A DNA stretch of 20,744 bases from Gracilaria caudata. Taxonomy: Eukaryota; Rhodophyta; Florideophyceae; Gracilariales; Gracilariaceae. Below the pieces are notes generated by a model, which was not told the DNA's origin, did not search any database, and saw only the letters and a list, made by a program, of their open reading frames with translations. A program made the translations under genes and the position numbers. Shown one piece after another: positions 8,418-17,324 of this stretch; position 1 is the stretch's first letter; each line of letters opens with the position of its first letter. Where the stretch lies: the NCBI GenBank assembly GCA_030374735.1, contig JASCIV010000414.1, forward strand, positions 1-20,744, in the 5' to 3' direction.

Positions 8418-9145
8418 ATGGCGAGCGCAAACGTCAAAAGTGGCCAACCGCGTCAACTCGACAACGCGCGCCTTCTTTCGTTCGGACACGGCGCATGGAA
8501 GTCCGAAAAATGCGAATTTCTCAGTACTGTAAGACAGCGCGTTCGCAATCAGCATGGGGTCCGATCTCAGGTGTTCATGAACCAATTAAGACGCTACCAA
8601 GGGTAAGAGGGCTGTCCATCTCTCACCGGCGGAGACGGCCCGTGTGGGGGAGAAGAACTTGGCAAGGCATCATGACGGAGCGCTTTGTCCACGTCTCCCA
8701 AACCTTGCGCCTCCATGGATGTTGAATGTTGATGCAAGTAATGGGTGCGCCATCGATGTCGCATTGTGCGTCGTACTTGCAACGCAAGAGTTGTTCCGCT
8801 TAGCGCGCCGCTGCCGCCGTCTTGTACGCTTTCGATGGAAGGTAAGAGCAGCATATGATGCTGGTTCTTCTCTGCGCTGAAGACTGTGACAGCAATGCTA
8901 ATCGGCTCTACCCGTGGACAACCCGCGCCTGCTGTATGAGGTGCAATCGATCCTGCTGATCATACGGAACGTCAGTGTGGTATGGGAATCGCATTTCCCA
9001 AATGCCCATCCTTGTTGCAACTGGATGCACACGGTTGCGTCCGGAGCGTGTAAAGAGAGTCGCGCAGTTCGTCGACCATTACGTGATTGACGAAGTCGTG
9101 CGGGGGAACGTGGCATACCGAGAAGATCCCTCGTTGTCAGCCTAA
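8418..9145 (+). CDS. Probable three-exon gene, function not recognised
   Basis: Proposed exons: 8418..8602 (61 codons plus 2 nt), 8804..8841 and 8976..9145 (stop TAA at 9143). Introns begin GTAAGA at 8603 and 8842 and end TTCCGCTTAG (8803) and GAACGTCAG (8975). The phases fit throughout, and a CTGAT branch-like motif lies 19 nt before the last acceptor. An alternative exon-2 start is 8789. The last exon is clearly protein-like (WYGNRISQMPILVATGC, then VKRVAQFVDHYVIDEVVRG), and stops flank it in frame upstream. Exon 1 encodes a basic, helical stretch (EFLSTVRQRV ... FMNQLRRYQ) with faint resemblance to the start of a paired amphipathic helix, too weak to name. A further GTAAGA at 8529 may be an alternative donor. 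Predicted length about 129 residues. Introns of 201 and 134 nt are longer than others here, so a small exon may be missed. Confidence 0.45.
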
Positions 9146-9396
9146 AGAGCTCTACGTCATAACCAACAAGGTGTAACCTGCTGGTCACTAAGCGTTTCCG
9201 TTTGCCTTGTTGGCAGCAAATCTCGGCTGCGAATGCATGACAACTGGACTGCGCGTGTACCAACGGTACTGGCGTGAACAGAAGAACGGAGGGGAAAGCC
9301 CAGCAGTTGAATTCCCAATGTAAGGGTGGCCTGCAACGCGGACTCTTCAAGCATGCTTGCAGATCTCTACGTCTCTTTTCGAGCACTGCAGTGGAT
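9146..9396 (+). promoter_or_regulatory. LITAF: Upstream region of the LITAF gene
   Basis: 251 bp between the stop of the 8418 gene and the LITAF start. The LITAF reading frame is open back to 9274 with no ATG before 9397 that is convincingly part of the protein. No TATA box seen. The previous gene's 3' end and this gene's leader must both lie here. Confidence 0.3.
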
Positions 9397-10042
9397 ATGA
9401 ACCTGTACCCCACGCCCACCACACCCACCGCCCCAGACGCAATGACAGGAGCCTCGCCGACTCCACCGCCCACCGACCCGTACGCAGTGCCGGGCATGTC
9501 GCCGTCTGCACCGCCAACCGATCCGTACGCAATGCAGGGTATCCCGCCGCCGACCGCGCCGCCCGCAGCGCCAGGCTACCAGCCTCATCCGCCGCAAGCG
9601 TCGTACTCGCCGCCGCCTCCACAGCCGCCGCCTCCATCGACAGCGCAGGGGCCGACGAAGCCGGACCCGGTGGCCTCGGCGCCGGGCACAGACGCACAGA
9701 AGCCGTCACAGCCGGTTTACTACGCTCCGCCGCCCTCAAATCTCAATCACAAGCCTGCTGTGCTCACCTGCCCGCAGTGTCAACACCGCGGACCGTCAAC
9801 CGTGACGTCGGATAACTGCACTGCAGTCAACTGGATATGTACGTATTTCTCATGTCTCGCCACGTCATCTAATGACGGCATCAGCTGACCTCAACACTCT
9901 CTTTGACCGCCTTGCATCGTTTTCTTGCGCAGGTACTCTTGCTTTCTGCCTCTGCTGTTTCTTCTGCGTTCCGGCTACCGCCAAGCATACTCATACCTGC
10001 TCCAAATGCGGTGGCTATCTTGGCTCAAACAACATCTTCTAG
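9397..10042 (+). CDS. LITAF: LITAF-domain (SIMPLE-like) membrane protein, two exons
   Basis: Exon 1 9397..9838, intron 9839..9932 (94 nt, GTACGT ... CTGAC ... TTGCGCAG), exon 2 9933..10042. The joined protein is 183 residues. LITAF proteins are inserted monotopically in late endosomal/lysosomal membranes. Residues 1-118 are proline-rich with PPTDPYA repeated at 24-30 and 39-45. The LITAF domain is complete: C125-P-Q-C128, a hydrophobic cysteine-rich membrane patch from about 147 to 161 that spans the splice point, and H168-T-C170-S-K-C173. The four cysteines bind zinc in the family. Three P[ST]AP motifs are present: PTAP 10-13, PSAP 36-39 and PTAP 52-55. Such motifs bind TSG101 of ESCRT-I, as PSAP does in human LITAF. 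Without splicing the domain would be cut before its second half, so the intron is well supported. Start: ATG at 9397 follows a run of non-conserved codons. Confidence 0.9.
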
Positions 10043-10413
10043 ATCGCCCACGTCCTTGCGCCCGGGGCACTTTTCGTTTGTAGAGCCCGTGCAACTATGC
10101 GTTCGTTTCCACTACTTGCACGTGGACATGTAGCTCATGTAATACATCCTCGTTGAAAAGGCTTGAAACACAGTCATCTATTTACGACTGACGTTTGCAG
10201 GGAATGGTTCTGACTTTGCCTTTGCTTCGAGAATGTGAATCCGTTAACTCTTCGAAGCCAATTCAGTTCATGGTCCCTCGCTCGCGATCTGAACTGTGTT
10301 CCCTCGCATTCGCATTCACAAATTGGCACACTTTGTATCTTTGATATCGTTTACCGCCGGCGTTGTGACTCTCACGTGAGCATTAAACGATATTAATACT
10401 TCAGCATAAAATG
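10043..10413. other. Intergenic region after LITAF
   Basis: 371 bp. It holds the LITAF 3' end. CTGACGTTTGCAG at about 10187-10200 looks like a branch point plus 3' splice site and is followed by about 50 open codons, but I see no matching upstream exon or family, so no gene is called. A conserved poly(A) hexamer is not obvious. Confidence 0.35.
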
Positions 10414-10705
10414 TTTTTTTTTTTTTTTATCTTCAGACGTAGAGACGTGGCACAGTGCTTCACGCTGGTGATCACGCAAATCACCCTTGCGCACCCTCTC
10501 GCGCCTCGCACACCGCTGCAAACTGTGCGATGCTCTTCAACGCGAGCTTCAGGTTGTCCGAGTCCAAAGCCACCCTCAGCTGCGCTACGACCACGCGCTT
10601 GTCCAAAGATAAGATGCTGTTTTCTGTGGCGCGCACGTTCTAGCGTGCGAACACCGCTGCCAGCACAAAGTTCATGCCCTTGAATGCAGCAAGCACAGCT
10701 GACTC
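10414..10705 (-). pseudogene. Likely poly(A)-tailed, 5'-truncated retrocopy with an in-frame stop (or last exon of an unknown gene)
   Basis: Read on the minus strand: an open frame enters near 10705 (AVLAAFKGMNFVLAAVFAR), meets TAG at 10642-10640, continues in the same frame for 52 codons (containing SILSLDKRVVVAQLRVALDS) and ends with TGA at 10483-10481. About 52 nt later comes a run of 15 A (10428-10414). An open frame, short 3' tail and poly(A) tract is the layout of a processed retrocopy made by a LINE, and a LINE is present in this window. The alternative is that CACGCTAG before 10639 is a 3' splice site and the last 53 codons are a genuine terminal exon. No clean target-site duplication was found. 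I do not recognise the protein. Confidence 0.4.
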
Positions 10706-12302
10706 AGATCCCCAAGGGGCACGGCGTCATTTACACCCGTTTGCTTACGCCTACCATCACCATCGAAGCCGTCTTCTACAGCGCCACTGTTCTGTTGTCC
10801 ACGTCCCGCACCAGATGCAGTAACGCAGCATATATTCATCACCTTTAACTCCACGCAAATTATAATGTCAGGTGACCTCAAAAAGTTTAATAGACACATC
10901 AGCTTGGTTCCATATTACTTACTGAGGTACATGGTTTGTTTCATTCTATTGTGTAGCTCAACCAGCTGAGCTGAGCTTTAGGGGCGTTCTACGACTTCAT
11001 TCTGTTCTGACAAAAAGAAACAACGCCGCTTGTTTCATGTCTGTGGGAGCGTCCTAAAACCCGTAAGAAGGAGTGGTTTAGAAATTTGAGCCAAGTTTTG
11101 TTTGGACGCGTTCTAAAACCATACATATACAGAAAAGGAATGAACCCCTATTTCTCGATGCTATCAGTTTACTCTATTCAATGCGAAGTAATTCGGGAGT
11201 TTGTTGAAGACGTGCGGCTCAAGTACGGAAAAAAACCTTTTGGTTTCACGACCCAGAAGCACATTCTCTTAAAGTTTTTGTCCATTCCAAAAGCACAAAC
11301 CAAAAAGTCTCTTTCAACCCCTAAAAAGCCTTTTAAAAAGAAGATAGTGTCTGCTGACGCCAGCTTTGTAATTAGTCCACCGATCCGTACGGAATCCATG
11401 CAATAAATGTTCTCCATTTAGAAAAATGTAACTTGCTTTTGAAATAAGGCAGTGTTCGCAACCAGTCGCTGTTTCATTTAAAACGTTCGATTCGAACAAC
11501 TTACGTCGGGAGTCCTAAAAGTTTTGTAAGTCATATTTACAAAGAGTAATTGCTTTTGACGAGCGCAAAGCGCGCGTCTCAAACCCCACTTAATCTACAA
11601 AGGTAGTTGAAAGATGTTGAATTGCCAAAAGTTTGATGCGACTTAAGAAGGTTTTTTCGTACACCTATAGAATTATCCGTACAATATGCTTTCTATGGCC
11701 ACTGTTTTCTATAGTTTAAGCCAGCTCTTTGATTGGTTTGTCTTAAAAGAGACTCTTTACCTGGTTTTACACCTCGAAAAATAATTTTGGTACAGATCAA
11801 GACTAATCGTGTAGGAATACTTCTTTTAACTTTCGCTTCGTTGTAAGGACAAAAAGACACGTTGACTGCACGACGACTTTCTTCGCACTCAAACGCATAC
11901 GATTAACCGTTTTTGCCGTTAAAAAACTGCCGACAAACTGCAGTTAATTACATCTTCGTAACATATTGTGAGTTCTTTTTGAACTATTTGCTGTGGGAGG
12001 TTAATGAGCCCAAAACCCCCATTTCACATGCAATAAGCCAATTTTTGCTAAAAGCACATTCTTTAACTTTTCTCGCATAATGCATGATACTTGTTGACGT
12101 CATATTCGTTAGTAAAGAAAATGACGCGGGCGGTTACAACCCAGAAGAGAATGTGAATGCAAGGGGGTACCAGCCTAAAAAGACAAAACAAATTAACGTA
12201 GCAGCCCTTTTATAAAATAGACGAAACAGCCACAAGATAGATGGGAGCCCCTCACAAAAGGACAGAAACAAGAAGAATCAAACGAGGAAATGGCTCGGCG
12301 TT
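10706..12302. other. AT-rich gene-poor stretch
   Basis: About 1.6 kb with no convincing gene except a weak small frame at 11140-11406. GTTCGATTCGAAC at about 11486-11498 is a 13-bp palindrome. The core YCTAAAAC follows GCG in two places about 58 bp apart (near 11053 and 11111). Composition is clearly more AT-rich than the first 10 kb. Confidence 0.5.
11140..11406 (+). CDS. Weak small open frame, basic C-terminus
   Basis: 88 codons from ATG at 11140 to TAA. The N-terminal half is mixed (contains REFVEDVRLKYGKKPFGF) and the C-terminal half is lysine/proline-rich (TPKKPFKKK). No family is recognised, and no TATA box or poly(A) signal supports it. It could be chance. Confidence 0.18.
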   Translation: MNPYFSMLSVYSIQCEVIREFVEDVRLKYGKKPFGFTTQKHILLKFLSIPKAQTKKSLSTPKKPFKKKIVSADASFVISPPIRTESMQ

Positions 12303-12790
12303 TTATGCCGACCGCCAACACAAATAGAAGATTTGGGGCCATAAGACCACGACAAACACACGCTGTCCGCAGAAAAATAGACGGGCAGGGCTAAAGAGGT
12401 AGAACCTGCAGCCAATGTCTAAAAAGCAAGCGGAATAGCAACAAGAAAAGAACCAGTGCAATGCACAATACTTTCCACGTCCGTCCAGGAGAGCAAAGAC
12501 GAAAAGATGGTCGCCATGTACTGATGAGCCCAATGGAGGGCAGCACAAGGCACCCGTGTAGAGAATGACGGGATACCGGGCCGTCGGGAAGACGAAAAAG
12601 TAGAGGAAAAAATTGGCGACGACCGCGCCGAGGGATGATGGTGGGTGCCAATTTAGAATATTGACGACGGGAAAAGAGAGCACAGTTGGTAGGCAAAGGG
12701 TGGAGGGAAGGATCGGCAGCGGAAAATGGTCTAACGGAGTTGAGTTCACGGCGGAAGCTCGGACTCGGGGATTCATATACACATTCACAA
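12303..12790 (-). repeat. Pyrimidine-rich repeat with TATA-like start, copy A
   Basis: Read on the minus strand this begins with GTGTATATGAATCCCCGAG (12764-12782) and stays C/T-rich for about 480 nt. It shares ordered blocks with copy B at 15847-16320. The TATA-to-CCCCGAG block is 14/16 identical (12764-12779 against 16302-16317). A 22-bp block is 17/22 identical (12728-12749 against 16266-16287) with identical 15-bp spacing to the first. A 17-bp block is 15/17 identical (12527-12543 against 16110-16126). A looser G/C block lies near 12570-12600. Long open frames on this strand follow from the low A content and differ between copies, so I treat it as a repeat or transcript source, not a gene. 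Confidence 0.55.
12764..12782 (-). promoter_or_regulatory. TATA-like element of repeat copy A
   Basis: On the minus strand GTGTATATGAATCCCCGAG. The matching position in copy B has the stronger TATATAAA. Conservation of this start in two diverged copies suggests a promoter directing leftward transcription; that is inference. Confidence 0.35.
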
Positions 12791-13080
12791 TGCTTTGGGT
12801 ACCCTAAGTTGTATGCTGAATATCGGCTTCCACCAAATACCCTATTCTGCTCACCATATTCCATCCTATCTTTTAATGTCTCCGTACGGTCTTTCGTTAT
12901 GTCTGTTCATAGTTGGTCCTTGATAACCTGGTATTCCCATTAATTGGGATATTATCCATGTTAACATGTCGTCTTTTTTTTACAGATCTTTCGTCACGCA
13001 TTGGGGGCCATCATAGCACTACTAGATTAGCATGGGTGTATTGGTGCGTGCCTGCAAGTCATAACGGCCATATAATTCGA
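12791..13080. other. Intergenic DNA before the small acidic gene
   Basis: About 290 bp with no gene seen. CCCATTAATTGGG at about 12938-12950 is a small imperfect palindrome. Confidence 0.4.
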
Positions 13081-13088
13081 TATATATA
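13081..13088 (+). promoter_or_regulatory. TATA box
   Basis: TATATATA, 89 bp before an ATG at 13170 and 236 bp before the ATG at 13317. With the AATAAA at 13675 it frames a transcript-sized unit around the small gene. Confidence 0.45.
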
Positions 13089-13169
13089 CCACCAAAGCCT
13101 CCGAAACCTTCCGAGCTTCCAAGTCCTGACGATCACTTCCTATCTTTCCTCTGATTGACCATCTTCGAA

Positions 13170-13583
13170 TGATTTCGACTGCTAAAAAAGTTCTCGCCAA
13201 CGTTACCGATGACGATACTGATCATTCTGACGTTCCAGCCGCAAAATGAACATGCGTAATTGAACACGAAGCTAAAAAAAATCACTGAGGATACGATTCA
13301 GTGTGAAGAGAAAGCCATGCTCGCAGACGAGGACGACGATGCCTCCGAAGAACGTACAGAAGCCAAGCTGTTCGCTTGTGAAGAAGCGCTCTATGACTTC
13401 ATGTTTGAGCGTGGAGTGTCTCTTGACGAGTTGACGGAAAACTTGAAAGAGCTACCGGAACCATTCGTGCGCGGGATTGGGGTGGGCTTAGCGCTTTCGA
13501 TGATGGTGCTTCGGTCGCCCTCTCACGCCCGTGCTCTCCATATCGTGCACAACGCAGTGAAAGCTACACTCTCCCTCGACTGA
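13170..13583 (+). CDS. Small acidic protein of unknown function; 5' structure uncertain
   Basis: The secure part runs from ATG 13317 to TGA at 13581-13583, 88 residues: an acidic start (DEDDDASEERTEAK), then a helical part (ACEEALYDFMFERGVSLDELTE) and a hydrophobic end (GIGVGLALSMMVL). Upstream, ATG 13170 opens a 25-codon acidic peptide (MISTAKKVLANVTDDDTD) closed by TGA at 13245. The two could be joined in phase by a 70-nt intron 13232..13301 ending GATTCAG, but the donor GTTCCA is poor. A length error in the A-run at 13274-13281 would also connect nearby frames. So this is either a spliced gene, a gene with an upstream ORF, or a gene with a frame break. TATA at 13081 and AATAAA at 13675 support transcription. 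No family recognised. Confidence 0.45.
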
Positions 13584-13674
13584 TGATGCTCTGCCTTTCG
13601 TGCTGCGACTTCTCCATCGGTTCCTTTGCAAACCGTCTGCTCCTGCCTTACATCCTACATCAATCCTAGCTTTG

Positions 13675-13680
13675 AATAAA
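13675..13680 (+). terminator. Poly(A) signal AATAAA
   Basis: AATAAA 92 bp after the stop codon of the small acidic gene, in the correct orientation. Confidence 0.45.
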
Positions 13681-13866
13681 CCATCTGCCTTGCGTTCCTT
13701 GCGTCACTTTTTCTTAGTGCCTTGGCTCTACCGGGTGGCGTGCGCGTGCGAAACGCTCCAAAGTACCAGCGAGATATAACGACACGACATCACAGCAAGA
13801 CTTCGGCATGCAAAGTCAAACCCGAGCAAGGGCAGTAACCATCATGAGTGATAACGATAATCCTAA
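13681..13866. other. Intergenic
   Basis: The space between the convergent small acidic gene and the candidate membrane-protein gene. Nothing else recognised. Confidence 0.4.
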
Positions 13867-14315
13867 TCAGTCCCGTCCTTCCAGAATACGTATCCGTTCG
13901 TAGTAGTTGCAGCGACTAGGCCAACAGCACCATTTACAACGACTTGTTCCCATGTCAGCAATCGCGATGCGCGCGGCAGCCTCATGTGTACATCATGACC
14001 AACCTGCGCCGCGAAGCGCCATGACGCGCACGGTAACAACGGAGACAGCAGCACCTTCCGTGACAATACGTAGCGATAGCGACGGCAGCAACGACCACAA
14101 CAGCGAACAGGAGCGAACGGGTACTTTGGCTGCGTCGTGACGGTTGCGACGGAGGAAGGTTGTTGGTGAACCATTCGGCGGCTGGGAGATGATAAACACG
14201 CAAACAAAACCGAAAACCCTAATGCCATCAAAGCAAACTCGCGCGCACGTTCCACCCCTTCAGTATGTGCCCGCCAGGGATATATCTGCCTTCACAATAC
14301 TGCTGTAGAAGACAT
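13867..14315 (-). CDS. Candidate three-exon gene for a small single-pass, cysteine-rich membrane protein
   Basis: Proposed exons on the minus strand: 14315..14301 (five codons), 14218..14004 (215 nt) and 13915..13867 (TGA end). Introns are 14300..14219 (82 nt, GTATTG ... CATTAG) and 14003..13916 (88 nt, GTTGGT ... CTGAC ... GGCCTAG). Phases match and give 92 residues. The middle exon encodes a serine/arginine segment, then a strong hydrophobic span (LLFAVVVVAAVAIATY), then CHGRCCCLRCYRARH. A membrane span directly followed by clustered cysteines and arginines is typical of a palmitoylated juxtamembrane region and, by the positive-inside rule, puts the C-terminus in the cytosol. The middle exon has no in-frame ATG, so exon 1 or another start is required; that link is the weakest part. 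Another minus-strand frame with ATG at about 14228 overlaps but lacks the membrane span. Confidence 0.35.
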
Positions 14316-15846
14316 TATTTTCTCAAAGATTAGATATTTCGCAATTTGATGCTAGTTCTAAACTATGAAACAGGAGGTATAGGCATCAACGAGTCTAGCA
14401 AAGACTGATTGAGGAAGAGATCGACTTAATCCTCAAATAATGTATCATTTCGTAGAAATCACGTCAGTTTCTTGTGAATACCGTTATGTTCTCATGTACT
14501 CGATTGCTTTTTCTACCTGGTTGCGCATTTGACTGGCTTTCAAAATTTCAAAGATCTAGCGCCTTGTCTCAAAATTGTTAGATGGCCTGTGACCACCAGT
14601 TTAGAGCAAAAACACCAAGCGGGTGGTGACAACCGACGTGCTCAAGACTACCAGTCTAAAAGGCCAAAGCAAACCCATAAGTGTAGCTTAATGAGTTTTA
14701 AAGAAAACTAATCTAAAAGAGCCGACCTGTGCCCGCAGTAACTACATGTTGAAAGTTAACAAATACAGAAAAAAGGAAAAAACCCTAAAACAATCAAAAC
14801 ATATACCCAAAGATAACCAACGGCAAAACTGAACCACAGCAGTCCAAGGAAAAACCAATAATGAGCACAAGAATAAGATATACAAAGTTTTTATGATCCG
14901 GGTCCTAGTAGTGATCTCGAAAATTTGAAAATAACCAGATTAAGTCCTACATGCAAGACAACCCTTTACGTCTGATACACAGCTGCAACAAGACTGCGAA
15001 AGAAGCAAGCCCACTCCAAGGACAATCCGACGAAGAACTGAATAAACGGAGTAGTTCATGTTCCAGAACAACGACACGACTTGAAAGATGCTGAGAATGT
15101 CCCAGATGGTAAGAGGTCAGGAAAACGGTGGGTAGCCCAATCAAAACAGAACGTGACGGTTTAGAACTACAACGAACCAATTAACCAAATGAAGAAGACT
15201 GAAAAACTAGACAGCTACAATCAATAACAAACGGGAGGGTAGGAAATGTAGTGCAACGGAAAAGACTCCAAAATACCACGAAGACGTTCAAGATCTACCC
15301 CTCACTGAGGTACACAGCGACGGAGCCTCTCCCGACGTACACGACGAAGTCGGGTAGTAAAGCTGAGGTACGCCCTCACGACAAGGGGGACGGTGTAAAA
15401 ACAGGATGTGCAACACGGTAGATATCCACAATGTGTGTATATGGTCCTCCACGAGGGTAGGATATCCCACGTAGTGGTGAGTGCGACGTGTCCTTTGGGG
15501 GTGCGGAGAACCGGAGGTAAACCACGAAAGAAACCCAAAGATGGGGACAGAATATCCACGAGACTGGCGGAAAACATCAAGAATGAGAACGAACCCCGTG
15601 CAGGGGCGCGTACAGGGTGAGCACCAGGGAGAAACGGGGAGATTATGAACAGTGACTCTAAACAGGCCAATGGTGATGAAAGTCCCGATACCGGGCGCAC
15701 ACACTCCAAAGAAGGTCAGCAACATGCCCAAGGCGGAAGCTATCAGAGCAATACCAACTATATTTTAGTCGGGAACCCCTTGTTTGGGGAGGTCTACTTG
15801 GTGGCGATGGCCCATGGCCGAGCCACTGTATAGTGCAGTAAACTCC
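14316..15846. other. AT-rich, gene-poor stretch, purine-rich on plus strand
   Basis: About 1.5 kb without a supported gene. From about 14720 on, the plus strand is A/G-rich (minus strand C/T-rich), continuous in character with repeat copy B to its right. It may therefore be the downstream part of the same repeat or of an old retroelement. Minus-strand open frames at 14947-15180 and 15288-15731 show no domain. Confidence 0.4.
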
Positions 15847-16320
15847 CTACACCATGTGTATATTTTCTAGATTACGAGCAATGCTGTGCCAATCATCTAC
15901 TGCAACTGTGATACACGTGGACCACTCACACCCATATTGGGGCTGCGTTGCGTCCACCAGCACACCCGATAGGGGGTCCACCATATGCCTCCGGTGGCAT
16001 AATAGAGAGCACCGTCCAAGCGGGCAAAATCCGTAAGTAGGTGAAAACGGCCCTGAGAGAAGATGCACTTTTAGGTGAAAACTAAAAATATTCGCAACAG
16101 TGCAGAACAAGCCCATTGTAGGGCAGTACTGTGCGATGTGCAGGTGTCGGGGCGGGAGACCAAGCCGCCCGACAAGAAAAAATAGGAAGAGAAAGGAAAA
16201 AAGGTTGGTCGCAAGGATGCACGGACTGTGGTAAAGGAAGGAGGGGTTTGCCGAGGGAGGGGAGAGGTCTGCCCAAGTTGAGTTCGCGCTGACGCCGATA
16301 TCTCGGGGGTTTATATACAA
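15847..16320 (-). repeat. Pyrimidine-rich repeat with TATA-like start, copy B
   Basis: Second copy of the family described for 12303-12790, same orientation. It begins on the minus strand with GTTGTATATAAACCCCCGAG (16302-16321) and holds the conserved blocks at 16266-16287 and 16110-16126. The spacing between the later blocks differs from copy A, so indels have accumulated. The copies are too diverged to be long terminal repeats of one recent insertion. Confidence 0.55.
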
Positions 16321-16321
16321 C
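16302..16321 (-). promoter_or_regulatory. TATA box of repeat copy B
   Basis: On the minus strand GTTGTATATAAACCCCCGAG contains a good TATATAAA. CCGAGATATCGG follows at once and could fold into a small hairpin. Confidence 0.4.
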
Positions 16322-16781
16322 TTTCTTAAACTGAATGCATTCTAATTGTGCATCGTATAAAAGCTAATAACTTTCCGTAGACTAGGGTAATATATTCCTA
16401 GATATGCATCGTCACGAGAAAAGGAGGAGACATCCTATCCGACCCGGGCTTACCATCGTATAACAGGTTTTCTATATGATTCACTGTGGTGCCGTCCATA
16501 AATACGGTGATTGGAGGCATGTTGCGTGAATGAGCGGCGAGGGCTGACGTGCATAACAGTGAATTAAATTGCAACGGGCTGGTCGTGACTCGTGATGTCC
16601 TCCCGAAGCGGCCTCCGAAACAATTTGCGTGGACAGCCGTAGTCCTTGTTCACGCATGTAAGACGAAGCGCAACCGATTCATTCCTGAACGTGAGACTGC
16701 GCGCGTTACTCTGAATGTGTGCACGAGCGGCCGGCAAACTGTAACACCTCATATTCGCGCCCATGCACAGTACTCCTCGAC

Positions 16782-16833
16782 ATGCACGCAGTAAACGCGC
16801 GTGGCATTCTCGATATGCACGCGGCAAACGCGC
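16782..16833 (+). repeat. Direct repeat pair, 19 bp, 33 bp apart
   Basis: Units at 16782-16800 and 16815-16833, 17 of 19 bases identical, each containing AAACGCGC. Confidence 0.6.
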
Positions 16834-17299
16834 CTCATTCATCATGGATGTGCGGTGTTTGTCCTTCCAGCGCGTTCCCAATGACATATAGCTAACTCAG
16901 TGTTCCTACCAACCGCGCTCCTCACTTCTTCTAAAAGCGCGGGACAACTTCTTTCCTCGTGCACGCTAAGCGGCGCGCAACCAAAACACTCATTAGCACG
17001 GTGAAGGCAAGAAGTGTAGTGCAAATCGCCCAACGGTAGGGTCTGTGGTGATGCCATTCATATGGTCGTGATCGGTTCCCGGTCGGGTTTTCCGTATTAT
17101 GACGAGCTATCCGTTGAGTTATTGCTATTTAGCCCGTACTAGGGACACGCCTTTAGAGGTTACAGTGCACAGTCACACGTGTGTGCGGATGGCCGCAAGT
17201 GCGGATGCGCCGTGTCAAGCCCCGGTGGTTAGACACGTGTAGTGCAGTGGCCGGCAGTGCCGGATGACTTAGATATTTTCTTGATATTTTCACTAGCCG

Positions 17300-17324
17300 T
17301 ATATATAGCGGCAGGACTCCTGCC
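17300..17324 (+). promoter_or_regulatory. TATA-like run plus inverted repeat
   Basis: TATATATA (17300-17307), then GGCAGGA-C-TCCTGCC (17310-17324), arms of 7 bp. It could be a promoter or operator-like site. No gene downstream is recognised. Confidence 0.25.

Noticed and set aside
8898..9497. 199-codon minus-strand open frame
   Set aside because: It runs antisense across the LITAF proline-rich exon and the last exon of the 8418 gene, both better supported.
11486..11498. GTTCGATTCGAAC as a tRNA B box
   Set aside because: It is a palindrome with no A box or cloverleaf around it; no tRNA or rRNA gene was found in the window.
12391..12864. Minus-strand hydrophobic open frames at repeat copy A as a membrane protein
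   Set aside because: The phenylalanine/leucine richness follows from C/T-rich DNA, and the homologous repeat copy B does not keep the same frame or protein.
14783..14795. CCCTAAA as telomeric repeat
   Set aside because: Single copy only.
16549..16794. Open frame containing WTAVVLVHA, slightly like the start of the DP DNA-binding domain
   Set aside because: The likeness is a few residues only and the winged-helix signature RRRVYD is absent.
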